The notes below the pieces were generated by a model that worked only from the letters and a program-made list of their open reading frames with translations, was not told the DNA's origin and did not search any database. Made by a program: the position numbers and the translations under genes. From Halapricum hydrolyticum (GTDB lineage Archaea; Halobacteriota; Halobacteria; Halobacteriales; Haloarculaceae): 64,000 nt of DNA. The DNA is taken from NCBI GenBank assembly GCA_025517565.1, contig JAOPKD010000005.1, positions 118,023 to 182,022 of the forward strand. The letters are read 5' to 3'. Each line of letters begins with the position of its first letter. Positions within the stretch are counted from its first letter, which is position 1. This document shows positions 25,579-35,704 of this stretch, piece by piece.

Positions 25579-28322
25579 GCAGCCAGAACCAAACGGAGAT
25601 ACCGGGAACGAATCAACTGGAAGTGCTTTGGGAAGAGTTTACCAAAGAACACGAGACACTTCACAAGCGCATCCGAGCACAAACCCAGCGAGAGATCGAT
25701 GAACGGTGTAAGAAGGAATTGAACGCTGGTAACTACGATGCGGCAGTCGCGCTGACTAACATCTTCGACTGGTTCCGTGAGAACCATCTCGCCGACGATA
25801 GCGTGTTCGTTACCGAAGTTCTCGAATCGGATGCCGTGTTTATGGAGACACTGGATTACTCCCGTGAACGGCTGGGTATGCAGATCTTCGAACGGCTCAT
25901 CGAGGAGTTGAACAACCGGGACGAGCTCATTTACGTTTCCGACCGACAGCGCGTCAGGAGTCGTGTTGCGGAGATAGCACGCTACTTCGCTCTCGTTCGA
26001 CAGCGAATCGACGTGGACGGCCTAACAGACTATGGGTTCGCGCCGAACCTGGTCAAGATGGTCAAACTCGACATCATCGATCGCAACCAGCCGATTCTCG
26101 ATCCCGACCGAACGCCCGGGTTCGGACAGACACTCCGACAGGTGAACCGGCGGATTAGCGGTGATGACGTCGAACCCGCAGTCGAACTCGACGAGACGCT
26201 CGGCAGCGACTGGCGGGAAGTAGTGAGAGAGACCGTCGAGGTGATGGGTGAATTCTTCGAGAAGGGCCTCCCGGATGATTTCGAGACGATGGCACAGTAC
26301 CAGACGGACGCTTTTGTCGATCTGTATGTCGATTCGGTCACCGATTCGACCGACCAACCGGAGCGTTCGCAGGTCATCACGGCCAGTACCGGTGGTGGGA
26401 AGACTGAGGCGTTCCTGTTCCCGACTCTGGCGTACTGCCATACGGCGTGGCGTGCGGGTATCTCGGGGAATAAGGCGGTACTTACGTATCCCCGTCAAGA
26501 CCTGTGTAACAACCAGTTCGAACGGCTCGTCGATTACGTCTTTACAATCAACGAACAGGCAAACGAAGCCCATGCCTCGTTCCAAGGAGCGCCGATTTCT
26601 GTCGGTATCCAACACGGCTCCCGCGGTAGCGTCGAAATCGAATGCCCATTCTGTGACGATGACGAGACGAAGATGGAACCGGACGACGACGAGGGGCACT
26701 TCGTCTGTTCCCGTCACGACGACCACCAACTCGACTGGGCAACGACCGACCGAGCCGCCCCGGCGGACATTATTATTACCACCCAGGACTCCCTGCACGT
26801 CCGGTTGATGGATCGATACGGAAACGACGCGTTCTGGCAGTCACCTTACCCCACGAAATTCCTGGTACTTGACGAGGTTCACGTCTACACTGAACAGTCG
26901 GGAATGCACGTTTCGAACGTGGTCCGTCGGTTCAAGCAAGGTGTGCGTCATAAGGAATCCCGACAGACGCCAATGCTCGTCGCTTCAAGTGCGACCATTC
27001 ACAACGCGATCGATTTCACGAAACGAATATTCGACACCGACGAGGCTGAGCACATCCACCCCTCCGAAGAGGACACGGAGAGGCTCGGTTCGGAATACAT
27101 GCTGTTTGTGAAGGCGACCGAACCGCGGGATGTTGCGATCCCCGTCGGCGATTCAGTATTTAAGCCACGAGATCAATGGGACGATCTCGAACGGACGACG
27201 GCGTCGAATCTCTCGTGTATGATCCAGATTGCCTTCGCATTCTACCACACCATGCGAAAGGAGGCCGCAGGTTCGCGTCCGGGACTGGACGTGGACAAGG
27301 ACCGGATCTTGGGATTCGTGGATTCCATCGATTCGGTGGGACGACTCGGTAGCAACGTCGAGGACGCGGAACGCGAACGGGAACTGTTCCGTCTGCGTCG
27401 GCCAGACGCGTTCCTCGATGGTGAAGGAACGAACCCAGACTGTCCGAGCGCCAAATTCCGCGAGGGTGCCGATCCGGAGTTAGGAGAACTGGAGTCAGCT
27501 GTCTGTGAGCAGGTCACACCGAACCCTCATCTGAATGCCTGTTCGGTCTACGAAGACGGGGAGTGTTGGTGGACAATGCGCGATGTGATGGATCTCCAGC
27601 CGATGGACATGGCGATTCACAAAAGCGGGAAGCGTCAGCGGCCGACCGACCCGCGTGACCCCGGTGACAACTGGGATCAGTTGATCGCCACGAGCGCGCT
27701 GGAAGTCGGATTCGACCACCCGAGCATCATCGGAACCTTCCAATACAGAGCACCGATGTCGGTCCCGAGTTTCCTCCAGCGGAAGGGCCGAGGCGGACGG
27801 GATGCAGAAGACAAACCGGTGACTGTCGTTGTTCTGGGTTCGACCTCGACGGATTCGTTCTACTTTCACCACTCGGAGAACCTCAGTAACCCCCGGGACG
27901 AGCATCTGGAAGTACCGCTCGACGAAAAGAACCAGTTCGTGCGCGCAGAGCACATGACTGCCGCGATATTCGACTACTTCAGTGTTCACGACACCGTGGA
28001 TTCCACTCGCATCTACCGAGGATGGAACTCGAACTACGAGGGACCCGATTTCGACTACCTCGAACAGGAACTGAACCGACGGCGTGACGATCTGCGCGAG
28101 TGGCTGGTTTCCGCGTTCGACGCCGACGAGTCGGGCGTCGAGCGGGTACTTGACGAACTCGACGAATACGTGGATTTACTGGACGAACCCATCGCCCCGG
28201 GCCAGGACGAAACGGCGTTCTGGAAGGCATTCAGTGATGCTGTGGGAGAGGCTAAGGCGACCGGTTCCTCAACCCACATCGACGAACTTGCCGATGAACT
28301 CCGGGGTGACGCTGATGAGTAA
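25575..28322 (+). CDS. DrmA-like superfamily 2 helicase
   Basis: 915 residues. An ATP-dependent helicase or translocase. Motif I is ASTGGGKTEAF with Lys276; motif II is DEVH beginning at Asp433; motif III is ASSATI. Motifs V and VI are TSALEVGFDHPSI and QRKGRGGRDA. Between motifs I and II an inserted zinc finger reads CPFC...CSRH (about 357-380). This domain order, together with a following DUF1998 protein, matches DrmA of DISARM or the helicase half of DruE/DpdJ-type proteins. The start codon is GTG at 25575, overlapping the previous stop. The gene also overlaps the next by eight bases. Confidence 0.8.
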   Translation: MSSQNQTEIPGTNQLEVLWEEFTKEHETLHKRIRAQTQREIDERCKKELNAGNYDAAVALTNIFDWFRENHLADDSVFVTEVLESDAVFMETLDYSRERLGMQIFERLIEELNNRDELIYVSDRQRVRSRVAEIARYFALVRQRIDVDGLTDYGFAPNLVKMVKLDIIDRNQPILDPDRTPGFGQTLRQVNRRISGDDVEPAVELDETLGSDWREVVRETVEVMGEFFEKGLPDDFETMAQYQTDAFVDLYVDSVTDSTDQPERSQVITASTGGGKTEAFLFPTLAYCHTAWRAGISGNKAVLTYPRQDLCNNQFERLVDYVFTINEQANEAHASFQGAPISVGIQHGSRGSVEIECPFCDDDETKMEPDDDEGHFVCSRHDDHQLDWATTDRAAPADIIITTQDSLHVRLMDRYGNDAFWQSPYPTKFLVLDEVHVYTEQSGMHVSNVVRRFKQGVRHKESRQTPMLVASSATIHNAIDFTKRIFDTDEAEHIHPSEEDTERLGSEYMLFVKATEPRDVAIPVGDSVFKPRDQWDDLERTTASNLSCMIQIAFAFYHTMRKEAAGSRPGLDVDKDRILGFVDSIDSVGRLGSNVEDAERERELFRLRRPDAFLDGEGTNPDCPSAKFREGADPELGELESAVCEQVTPNPHLNACSVYEDGECWWTMRDVMDLQPMDMAIHKSGKRQRPTDPRDPGDNWDQLIATSALEVGFDHPSIIGTFQYRAPMSVPSFLQRKGRGGRDAEDKPVTVVVLGSTSTDSFYFHHSENLSNPRDEHLEVPLDEKNQFVRAEHMTAAIFDYFSVHDTVDSTRIYRGWNSNYEGPDFDYLEQELNRRRDDLREWLVSAFDADESGVERVLDELDEYVDLLDEPIAPGQDETAFWKAFSDAVGEAKATGSSTHIDELADELRGDADE

Positions 28323-30408
28323 TAACGGCAGATCCTTGGACGACGACGACCGTCTCGGTCGCTTGGAAGGAATCCAGCAGCACCTCCAGGATCTCGAAGA
28401 TCTTGGCTACCCGTTTCTCCACCTGCCGAATATCTTCGAACAGGATCCGGTCGCAAAACCTCCATACGTGGTTTCTGACTCGTTCATCCCGGAATCCGTC
28501 GGGGGGAACATCCGTGTCGTCCACCGAGACCCGGAGGAGGACATCCACGATTCGCTCGCTACCGAAAATCTTGAACAAATGCTCGGGAGTTACCTTCCCG
28601 GGGGCTATAAACAGCGCTGGGAGAACTTCAACCTCTGGCAGGGCCGGTGGGATCCAGTTCAAGAACATCCTGGCCGGACAGATATCGCACCGATGTTCGA
28701 ATTCGACGAGCGACTCCCACTGTCCGACCTCCTCAAAACAGAGCGAGAGGATTACACCGGTTACGAACTCCTAACTGAGGACGTGACGATTTACGTCCCC
28801 AGAAAGATGCACGTCCAGCGCCTCCCTTACGACACGCAATATCGTTGGCATGAAGGGCTCCAGAATATCTTCGCAGATCAGAATCCACCGGGGCGAACGC
28901 TGAGGTTGGGACGAAGCGATCCGACCACTAACTACCTGTGGTTCCGCCATTACCGTTCAGAGCCCGAAGGCGAGCGGACATCCGTCGATGACAGTCGAGT
29001 CATTGAGAGCTATCAATTTGAACCCGAGACCGAGTTTCTGCGCTGTTACTACGCATCGCTGCTGACGATGTACGAAAAGGAGAACAACGACACGATATCC
29101 CGGACACTCTCCTACGAACACGGTGGTGAGGACCAGCGAGCGTTCGTTGGGGCACTCGAAGAGAGTCAACTCCTGTTGATGGATGTTAACCGCGCCCGAG
29201 TGCGCAGCCAGGCTGCGCGTGTATTCAGCAAACGGTCCGATATCGAGCGGGATACTCGTTTCGCACTTCTTTATAAGGAAGCATGGGAGCAGTTATTCTT
29301 CCAGGAGGGTATTCTGGAGCACGTCTTCGCCGTCGAACCGTTCGTGAAGCACCTGATAGCGGCCGATTACTGGACACGTGAACATCCGGATTACGACGCC
29401 GACTCAGTGTTTGAACTAAGCACTGAAGAACTGTCGGACCTGCTTTCGACGCTGCTTGCCCCCGAAGCGGAACGACTCACTCTGATGGGGTACGACGATG
29501 CCAGCAGTTCTCGGGTACTCGAAATCCTCCGTGAGCACGACGAGATGATTTCGGGACTACTTGCAGAGTGCCGTGAACGTGAGACACTGCTCGACTTTGC
29601 CGAGGAAGTACTCATACACTCCATCGAACACGCCCTCTCAACGTGGGCGACGGAGGCGACGCCAGCGGGCGGGTCGTTCGAACTCTGGTACGACGTCAAC
29701 TTCCAGCAACGCGACGATGACATCGCCCATGTCGGCATCTACGACTCCATCCAAGGTGGTGCCGGCATCGCTACGGAAGTTTACGATTATCTTGAGGCGA
29801 CTGCAAACCCAGATCTGGATGCCGGACTCGCAGCCCAGGGCGCTTGCCACACCGGCGCAGCAGACCGAACAGTTCTCGAACTGCTATCGAATGCAAACGG
29901 GGACGTGCTCTACGACCTCTACGAGGATCGAAGTAGCGACGATGAGATGACTGGTTTCCGCGGACGATTGATCGATGCTCGTGACACCGCAGTTGGGGCC
30001 CACGCCGACGCGTACAACCTCGAAGACCTCACGTCACAGGCCGAAAAGCGTATCAGCAGTTTGTTCGAGACACGGGAAACTGCCCGTTTCTATGCGTACG
30101 TCGCGGACCGATACGATGAGGTGGCAGAGACTATCGAACGTACGCCGCGGTCAGTCGATCTCTTGCTTCACCTCGATCGGGAACTCATCCATGACCCGCG
30201 GGTGAAACAGACCTACCAGCGGTTCGCCCGCGGAACCAATCGCCGCGACCTTTCCGAACTTGGCGAGCGTCTCGAAGAGGTGACAGTTCAGTGCATCACG
30301 GCCTGCCCCGACTGCTTAGAGACAGAAGGACCGAATTGTGTCCACGGGGGGACATACCAGTCGAAACTACTCAGTAGGAAACTGCTGTCGGAGGTGTGTG
30401 GATACTGA
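28315..30408 (+). CDS. DrmB-like protein with C-terminal DUF1998
   Basis: 697 residues. In DISARM, DrmB forms a heterodimer with the helicase DrmA and helps it bind DNA. The C-terminal part carries the DUF1998 features: a middle segment ELWYDVNFQQ...YDSIQGGAGIA (about 450-480) and a cysteine group CITACPDC...GPNC near 660-675, followed by LLSRKLL. The N-terminal half is not recognisable. I chose ATG at 28315, inside the end of the helicase gene, because the upstream in-frame part runs over helicase sequence. The helicase and DUF1998 parts are split over two genes here, whereas the second helicase of this island (51072) has both in one chain. Confidence 0.75.
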   Translation: MSNNGRSLDDDDRLGRLEGIQQHLQDLEDLGYPFLHLPNIFEQDPVAKPPYVVSDSFIPESVGGNIRVVHRDPEEDIHDSLATENLEQMLGSYLPGGYKQRWENFNLWQGRWDPVQEHPGRTDIAPMFEFDERLPLSDLLKTEREDYTGYELLTEDVTIYVPRKMHVQRLPYDTQYRWHEGLQNIFADQNPPGRTLRLGRSDPTTNYLWFRHYRSEPEGERTSVDDSRVIESYQFEPETEFLRCYYASLLTMYEKENNDTISRTLSYEHGGEDQRAFVGALEESQLLLMDVNRARVRSQAARVFSKRSDIERDTRFALLYKEAWEQLFFQEGILEHVFAVEPFVKHLIAADYWTREHPDYDADSVFELSTEELSDLLSTLLAPEAERLTLMGYDDASSSRVLEILREHDEMISGLLAECRERETLLDFAEEVLIHSIEHALSTWATEATPAGGSFELWYDVNFQQRDDDIAHVGIYDSIQGGAGIATEVYDYLEATANPDLDAGLAAQGACHTGAADRTVLELLSNANGDVLYDLYEDRSSDDEMTGFRGRLIDARDTAVGAHADAYNLEDLTSQAEKRISSLFETRETARFYAYVADRYDEVAETIERTPRSVDLLLHLDRELIHDPRVKQTYQRFARGTNRRDLSELGERLEEVTVQCITACPDCLETEGPNCVHGGTYQSKLLSRKLLSEVCGY

Positions 30409-33400
30409 TGCTATACGATTTGGCAACCATCCATGACGAGTACGACCGTTTCGAAGACGAGGAAGTGAGCGTCCGCTGTCGTATCCGTGGCGATCCGATG
30501 CCCGGAGAGGACGGACGCAAAGTTCTATACGAACTTGACGATCCACGTGGGAACCTGACTCTCCCAACATTTCTGTCACTGTGGACCGACGAACCGCCAC
30601 ACCCTGCAATCGAACAGACCGAGGAATACGTCTTGGACGCCATCGGCACGGGCCAATCGAACGAGGAAACGCTCTCTCGGGGAGAAACCGTCCTGGTTCG
30701 AGGGACACCCCATCGTGGGACGTGGGACGATGAGGAGCGACTCTATATCAACGTCACGTCCGTACTTGTTAGGTCGCCGGACCTACAAATCGGGAAAGGG
30801 GAGATGGGAACCAACGAGCAATGCTCGCGCCGGTACTACCTGAACTACGTGAAGAAGGTGTACACGTCGCGGTTCCCCGTGAACGGTAATCGATTCCGTG
30901 GTGACGTCGTCCACCGAGTTGCCGAGCGAGCGCTGACGGAACACCGTGGACGGTTCGAAAACAACGACTGGACCGACGATAACGCCGAGGAATACGTCCA
31001 AGAGGTACTCAACGAGGAGTTTGGCATCCGGATGGCTCAGTTGAGTATCTCAGGCATCGGCCTTTGGGGGCGAGACGACGCCATGGAGATTGTTTCGCGG
31101 TTGTTCACCGACGAATCCTTCTGCGACCACGTCGCTGAGGCGAGCGAAGTATCGACCGAGCGGAGGCTCGGTGACGGATACGGCTACCGTGGTGATATCG
31201 ACCTCGTGTTGGACGGTGTTCCGTACGATTTCAAGACGTCACAGTCAGTTAACGTCGATTATCACAGCAAGCAGTTGCAACTGTATTTGTTCGCTCTCCT
31301 GCTTGAACGCGCCGACATCGGTGACGATCTTGCCGAACATATTGACGACGTTCCGGTCGGGTACATCGTCTACCCGAACATCAAGAACACTGAGTCGGTA
31401 CGCTTCGAAAAGGTGCGACTCACCACGGATGACGTTCGGGATCTGCTCAAAATGCGGAACGGCGTGGCGGGCTCCAGAGAGACCTTTGGGCCGCCATCAC
31501 CGTACAACCGAGACTGTGAGGGATGCCGTCACCGGACAGAGGAGGAACTGGTATCCCCACGCGGTCAGGATCGCCCAGAACGGGAACCGCTTCCGTCCGC
31601 CTGCAAGTTCCATTGTCAGACGGAGCGTCGATGGCCCTGCTCCGAAACCGCCCCCGATGGCGGCGTAGTATCGGACTGCTCGCTATTTAGCGAGTGTGAA
31701 CAGCGATTGGAATACCGGGACCCGGACCGGGTCGATCACTACAACCGCCTCCGGAAGGCCCTAGAGTTTGAGGAGGACCGACGCGAGACGGCGAGTGATC
31801 TCTTAGAACAACTCGACGACGAGATATTAGCTGCAAGCGGCCGGTTACTGCAGGGATTAAAGTTGTCCGGAGTATCAATCGGTTACGCTGCGTTCGAATC
31901 AGAGAAGCGTCGTGTTCCCGCATTCGCTCCGGGGGATACCGTTATTCTGGAACCCGAAGAAGAGGGAACCGTCGGGAAACAAGTGACTTTCCTCGGCGTA
32001 ATCGATGGCGAATACCGGTTCCAGTTCGACGTGCAGGCACACCTCGCGTTCCTCCGAGATGATGTTACTTATCGAATCCGCAAAACATTCGAACCGGAGA
32101 CAGTCTCCCGAAAGTTCCTCGCGTATCTGGATTACGCACAGCGCCGCGAGCACAACCGCAGGTTCGAGCACGAGCAGATTCACGATACGCAGTCAAATTC
32201 TGTCGAAACGGGGGCCACGACGGTCGAAGAACCCACCGCCGTCACCGAGTTCCTCGACAACAAAGAGATCTTCCTTGACGTGCCAGTACGCAGCGACCGC
32301 CCGGAAGTTCTCGTTTCCCTTGTCAGGAATCTTGTCGATACCGACACTAAGTACCCGCTCATTGACGGTGAAGGCACGGTTTCCATCGAAGGCCAGCGTG
32401 CACTCGTCCTCGGTACGACACCCCAACAAGTCGAACTCGCAGAGCGAGCGGTTCTGACCGCTGACGGAGATCACTACCGGATGGACGACGGGGGTACAGG
32501 CGAAACTGCGATTCACGCTTCAGACTCGTACCACGAGGTCCAAGACCGTTGGAAGGAATCGAAATCCCTGCTGTCGTCGGTTCAGTACGCTCTAGAGACC
32601 GAACATTTCCACAGTCTGGTCGAGGGTGCTTTCGGCGACCGCGACCACTCCCCACGCTACTTCGACGTCCTCGTGTTACTTGGCGCAGAGAAAGTTACTG
32701 AACCGGAGTACCTATTCTTGAGTGACCTCGCCGACCGAGTCGTAGCCATCGGCGATACACGCAGACTCGGCCCATCAATGGTGAGCGAAGAAGCGACCGA
32801 GCGTGGATTGGATCGCTCATACTTTACCTGGGCGCATAGCCGATACGCGAACCTCCCAGTCGAAGATGCTACGAGCCTCCGATTGCCAGGAGAAGCCAAC
32901 GAGTTCGTGCGCGAACTCTTCCCAAACGATGAGTGGGACAAGACGGATACAGCGTTCTCGTTCCTCGACATCGAAGGTGACGTGGCCATCGACGCAAGTA
33001 AGGTCGAAGTTCGGACCTCAGTTCGAGCACGCCAGGGTGCACCGATGGAATTAGTCTTTGATGCTTCGGATACGACCACGAATCCGTTCGAAGTTCAGTC
33101 AGTATTCGAATCGATGGATTATCTCGATGCGACGGCCCTCCACGAGGGAGAGGTGGCCTTGATGGACGATTTGCCGCTCTTCCTAAAAGAGAAAGCCCAG
33201 CTGGATGCTGCGAATGCTACCCATCATAGAGTCGTCGTTCGTTCGAACGCGGCACAAACGCCCGAATTCGGGAGAGCGTTCCTTTACAACCGGCCGGAGG
33301 CCCGGATCCTTGCACAGGTCGCCGAGGAGTTCGGTGCCGATGTCGTCGTGACGCCGTTCGAGACACACGCGAACGAACTCCGGAAGCGGCTGGACGAAGC

Positions 33401-33656
33401 CGGGTCCGACGTGCCTGTTGTTCTACCTGAACAGTTGTCTGAACAAGCTGAGAAGGCGATCGTCTCATTCGGGGTGTCGAGCGAACATGGGGTACTTCGA
33501 CCGCCACTGACCGAACCAGAGATGCTGTACCAGTTGCTGTCGTGTGGATCTGAACTGTTGTTAGTTGGGCACGGTGAAACGCTTCGGTCGAAACAAGATT
33601 TGGCATGGTTAGTGGATGAACTGGCTGATAGCTATGTATCTGAAAGAGTAGAGTGA
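30408..33656 (+). CDS. Dna2-like nuclease with inactive helicase domain
   Basis: 1082 residues. The first part is a PD-(D/E)XK nuclease of the Dna2/Cas4/AddB type: an early QCSRRYYLNYV segment (about 137-147), catalytic Asp263/Asp265 in GDIDLVL, and DFK at 274-276, with further cysteines (CEGC and others, about 365-410) that could hold an iron-sulfur cluster. The C-terminal half has the layout of a superfamily 1B helicase, including a motif-III-like AIGDTRRLGP. The P-loop reads DGGTGETA, with Glu699 where the lysine should be, and the Walker B stretch reads VLVLLGAEKV (754-763) without the DE pair. I infer it does not hydrolyse ATP and acts as nuclease and scaffold. Its ATG overlaps the previous stop codon. 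It takes the place of the DrmC nuclease in this operon. Confidence 0.72.
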   Translation: MLYDLATIHDEYDRFEDEEVSVRCRIRGDPMPGEDGRKVLYELDDPRGNLTLPTFLSLWTDEPPHPAIEQTEEYVLDAIGTGQSNEETLSRGETVLVRGTPHRGTWDDEERLYINVTSVLVRSPDLQIGKGEMGTNEQCSRRYYLNYVKKVYTSRFPVNGNRFRGDVVHRVAERALTEHRGRFENNDWTDDNAEEYVQEVLNEEFGIRMAQLSISGIGLWGRDDAMEIVSRLFTDESFCDHVAEASEVSTERRLGDGYGYRGDIDLVLDGVPYDFKTSQSVNVDYHSKQLQLYLFALLLERADIGDDLAEHIDDVPVGYIVYPNIKNTESVRFEKVRLTTDDVRDLLKMRNGVAGSRETFGPPSPYNRDCEGCRHRTEEELVSPRGQDRPEREPLPSACKFHCQTERRWPCSETAPDGGVVSDCSLFSECEQRLEYRDPDRVDHYNRLRKALEFEEDRRETASDLLEQLDDEILAASGRLLQGLKLSGVSIGYAAFESEKRRVPAFAPGDTVILEPEEEGTVGKQVTFLGVIDGEYRFQFDVQAHLAFLRDDVTYRIRKTFEPETVSRKFLAYLDYAQRREHNRRFEHEQIHDTQSNSVETGATTVEEPTAVTEFLDNKEIFLDVPVRSDRPEVLVSLVRNLVDTDTKYPLIDGEGTVSIEGQRALVLGTTPQQVELAERAVLTADGDHYRMDDGGTGETAIHASDSYHEVQDRWKESKSLLSSVQYALETEHFHSLVEGAFGDRDHSPRYFDVLVLLGAEKVTEPEYLFLSDLADRVVAIGDTRRLGPSMVSEEATERGLDRSYFTWAHSRYANLPVEDATSLRLPGEANEFVRELFPNDEWDKTDTAFSFLDIEGDVAIDASKVEVRTSVRARQGAPMELVFDASDTTTNPFEVQSVFESMDYLDATALHEGEVALMDDLPLFLKEKAQLDAANATHHRVVVRSNAAQTPEFGRAFLYNRPEARILAQVAEEFGADVVVTPFETHANELRKRLDEAGSDVPVVLPEQLSEQAEKAIVSFGVSSEHGVLRPPLTEPEMLYQLLSCGSELLLVGHGETLRSKQDLAWLVDELADSYVSERVE

Positions 33657-33725
33657 ACCGTGCTACTTACTAATCATACATCACACTGAAACGGCCATCA
33701 TATCAAAAGATTGTTATTTCATTCA

Positions 33726-34187
33726 CTAATAAACGGATCCGCCCCCGAGGTATTTTGCGCCTCGGGGAATGTGCTGTTTGGCACTACGTTCTACATTTCC
33801 AGGTATGGTTGATCCGCCGCCTGACTTGATGATATCAACGTACTCTCGGCGGTATACGGCATATTTATACTCTTTACCGTTTGCTTCAATTGTAATCGTC
33901 GCCTCCTCGTTTTCAAGCGTCTGAGAGTTACCGGTTGGAGACATACCAAGGGCCGCCGCATCAACGTACTGATCGAATACGTCGGCGACTCTTGTCGGAA
34001 CGTCTTGCATTCGCACAGTCTCTTGACGAAAGATTACGTCGTTAGACTTCCTTGTCTGCTTATCGAACGTGCGGAACACAGAGGGATTCTTTTCGGGACG
34101 GATAACCAAGTGATATCGGTCATTGACTCCGGTGTTATTCTTGCTTTGAGTATCTTTTATTCGAATACCGATGTATTTCTCAACCAT
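33726..34187 (-). CDS. Unknown small protein
   Basis: 153 residues from the ATG at 34187. Not recognised. It contains a possible beta-rich core (YHLVIRPEKN, ATITIEANGKEYKYAVYRREYV) and a Gly-rich C-terminus. The start is placed at MVEKYIGIR because a TATA-like TATTTTTATG at 34211-34220 lies about 28 nt before it; the frame is open twelve codons further upstream, across that box. It is leftward and stands between the DISARM-like operon and the MITE. Codon use is AT-richer than the core genes. Confidence 0.5.
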   Translation of the reverse strand: MVEKYIGIRIKDTQSKNNTGVNDRYHLVIRPEKNPSVFRTFDKQTRKSNDVIFRQETVRMQDVPTRVADVFDQYVDAAALGMSPTGNSQTLENEEATITIEANGKEYKYAVYRREYVDIIKSGGGSTIPGNVERSAKQHIPRGAKYLGGGSVY

Positions 34188-34374
34188 ATCTACACGACTC
34201 ACGACACTCACATAAAAATACAACTCCCGCTGGTATCCTCAACCAGAGCCAAATATTTCGATCCTATGATGACTACAGGCTATGTATACAGTAGCCGGTT
34301 TCTGACAGAACCTCGGGTCGGCCCTTGCTGCATGCAGACGCGGGTTGGTCATTTGCCCCCGATTGGGTGGCGAG

Positions 34375-34515
34375 GGCCTTGTTTAGACGCTCCCGATAAC
34401 GTGGGTTAGCGTTTGTGTTGACTGAACAGGATCAGTCTATGAGAGCCTCTCTGTTCGATTTCGTTCTTCGGATAGCGGCCACTTCACCCGAGCTACACCG
34501 CGTCTAAACAAGGCC
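34375..34515. mobile_element. 141-bp MITE with 16-bp inverted repeats and 9-bp target duplication
   Basis: The ends are perfect 16-bp inverted repeats, GGCCTTGTTTAGACGC at 34375-34390 and its complement at 34500-34515. The flanks are identical 9-bp direct repeats, GGTGGCGAG, at 34366-34374 and 34516-34524, a target-site duplication. No transposase gene fits inside, so a related insertion sequence elsewhere must have moved it. The intact duplication suggests a fairly recent insertion. Confidence 0.9.
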
Positions 34516-34570
34516 GGTGGCGAGGAAAATGCCGCTCATTGACCTGTCGAATAGTCACTGGTCGTATGAA

Positions 34571-35704
34571 TTACTTGTCGGTGTTTTGTTTCGAGCCTGG
34601 CAAGTCGGTGTACTCAACAGAGCAGGTGTACTCGGTATAGCTCCGGGATTCGGGAAGAGCGAACAGGCCACTATCACTGATATGCTGTCGAAGTACGAAA
34701 TCCACGATTTCAGTCTGGTGACGTCGGGCAACGAACTCTTCTTGGGTGTGACCGGATCCACCATCAACACCTGTATGAACCGCAGAGATACCTGATGGGT
34801 GGATGGTTACCCCTGTGGATAGATCCAGTTCCGCGTCCGTTCTGGTGAGTGAGGCGGAGGAACATATGTCCCAATTCACAAATAGGAACTCATCATCCCA
34901 AGTGCCCGTGAGATGGTCCTCGGGCGGGAGTAGATAATCACCTGTGTGAAATGTTACTGATGTAATTGTCTCTGACATCTCAGAAAATCCATTAGGTTGG
35001 ATGTCACCGCTTATCTGGATGTGCTCAGAGTCTTTCTTTCCTGTCAACTTTACTGAGGTAACATCTGTCCGCCGTGCGAGAAACACAAGCGCCCGGGTAG
35101 TTTCACTGGAGAGAAAGAAGTCCTCTATTCGTGGACCCGTGACCGTCTCCTCATACCACTCTCTAAAGGCCGGAGCGGACATCATGTCCGAGACACCCAC
35201 GGCTTTTAGACGCTTCTCGATCATTATGTTGTTACTCAATCCACTCTGTGAATTGTACTCGCTGCTGACTTCAGAATTACCTTCGGAGAGAGAATTTGTG
35301 GCCGAATTGGCGTTTAGCGTCAGTCCAAGCGACTCGGCGACTTCTTCAAGCGACCTGCGCGACTGCCCGGTGTAGGACTGGATAAGTTCTTTGAGAACTT
35401 CAACGTCCGCCTCCTGTAGTGGAACCGAGTATCCTGTCTTCTCCTGTACTCGTCCGATATCTGGATCTTGTTCGCCTACGTCGTCGGTGCCGATGAGACC
35501 GGTGTCCCATAAGGCCCACAGGAGGTCGGCTGGAATCTTATCGCCTTGGCGTTGATGCAGTACCTCCGGTTCATAATCTAGTTCAGCAAGTAGTCGCTGT
35601 GCCACTGGATCACAGCTGATCTTCCTGGGATTGCCGTTGAACGGATGTATGAGGTAGAGGTTTGAGGGATCGTTTTTGATATGATATAGCCTCGCCATAT
35701 TCAC
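34571..35704 (-). CDS. Unknown protein near the transglycosylase-ATPase operon
   Basis: 377 residues (375 if the second ATG at 35698 is used). Not recognised. The N-terminal 130 residues look folded (LYHIKNDPSNLYLIHPF...), followed by a Ser/Asn-rich linker (about 130-165) and a beta-rich C-terminal region. No catalytic motif or membrane segment is visible. It is 210 bp downstream of the AAA ATPase gene in the same direction and may have its own promoter (TTATTAAAG or GATAAAACG, read leftward, at about 35845-35880). It probably belongs to the same module. Confidence 0.6.
   Translation of the reverse strand: MNMARLYHIKNDPSNLYLIHPFNGNPRKISCDPVAQRLLAELDYEPEVLHQRQGDKIPADLLWALWDTGLIGTDDVGEQDPDIGRVQEKTGYSVPLQEADVEVLKELIQSYTGQSRRSLEEVAESLGLTLNANSATNSLSEGNSEVSSEYNSQSGLSNNIMIEKRLKAVGVSDMMSAPAFREWYEETVTGPRIEDFFLSSETTRALVFLARRTDVTSVKLTGKKDSEHIQISGDIQPNGFSEMSETITSVTFHTGDYLLPPEDHLTGTWDDEFLFVNWDICSSASLTRTDAELDLSTGVTIHPSGISAVHTGVDGGSGHTQEEFVARRHQTEIVDFVLRQHISDSGLFALPESRSYTEYTCSVEYTDLPGSKQNTDK

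Noticed and set aside
34517..34795. 92-codon rightward frame starting in the MITE target duplication
   Set aside because: It lies antisense to the end of the gene at 34571 and begins inside duplicated target sequence.
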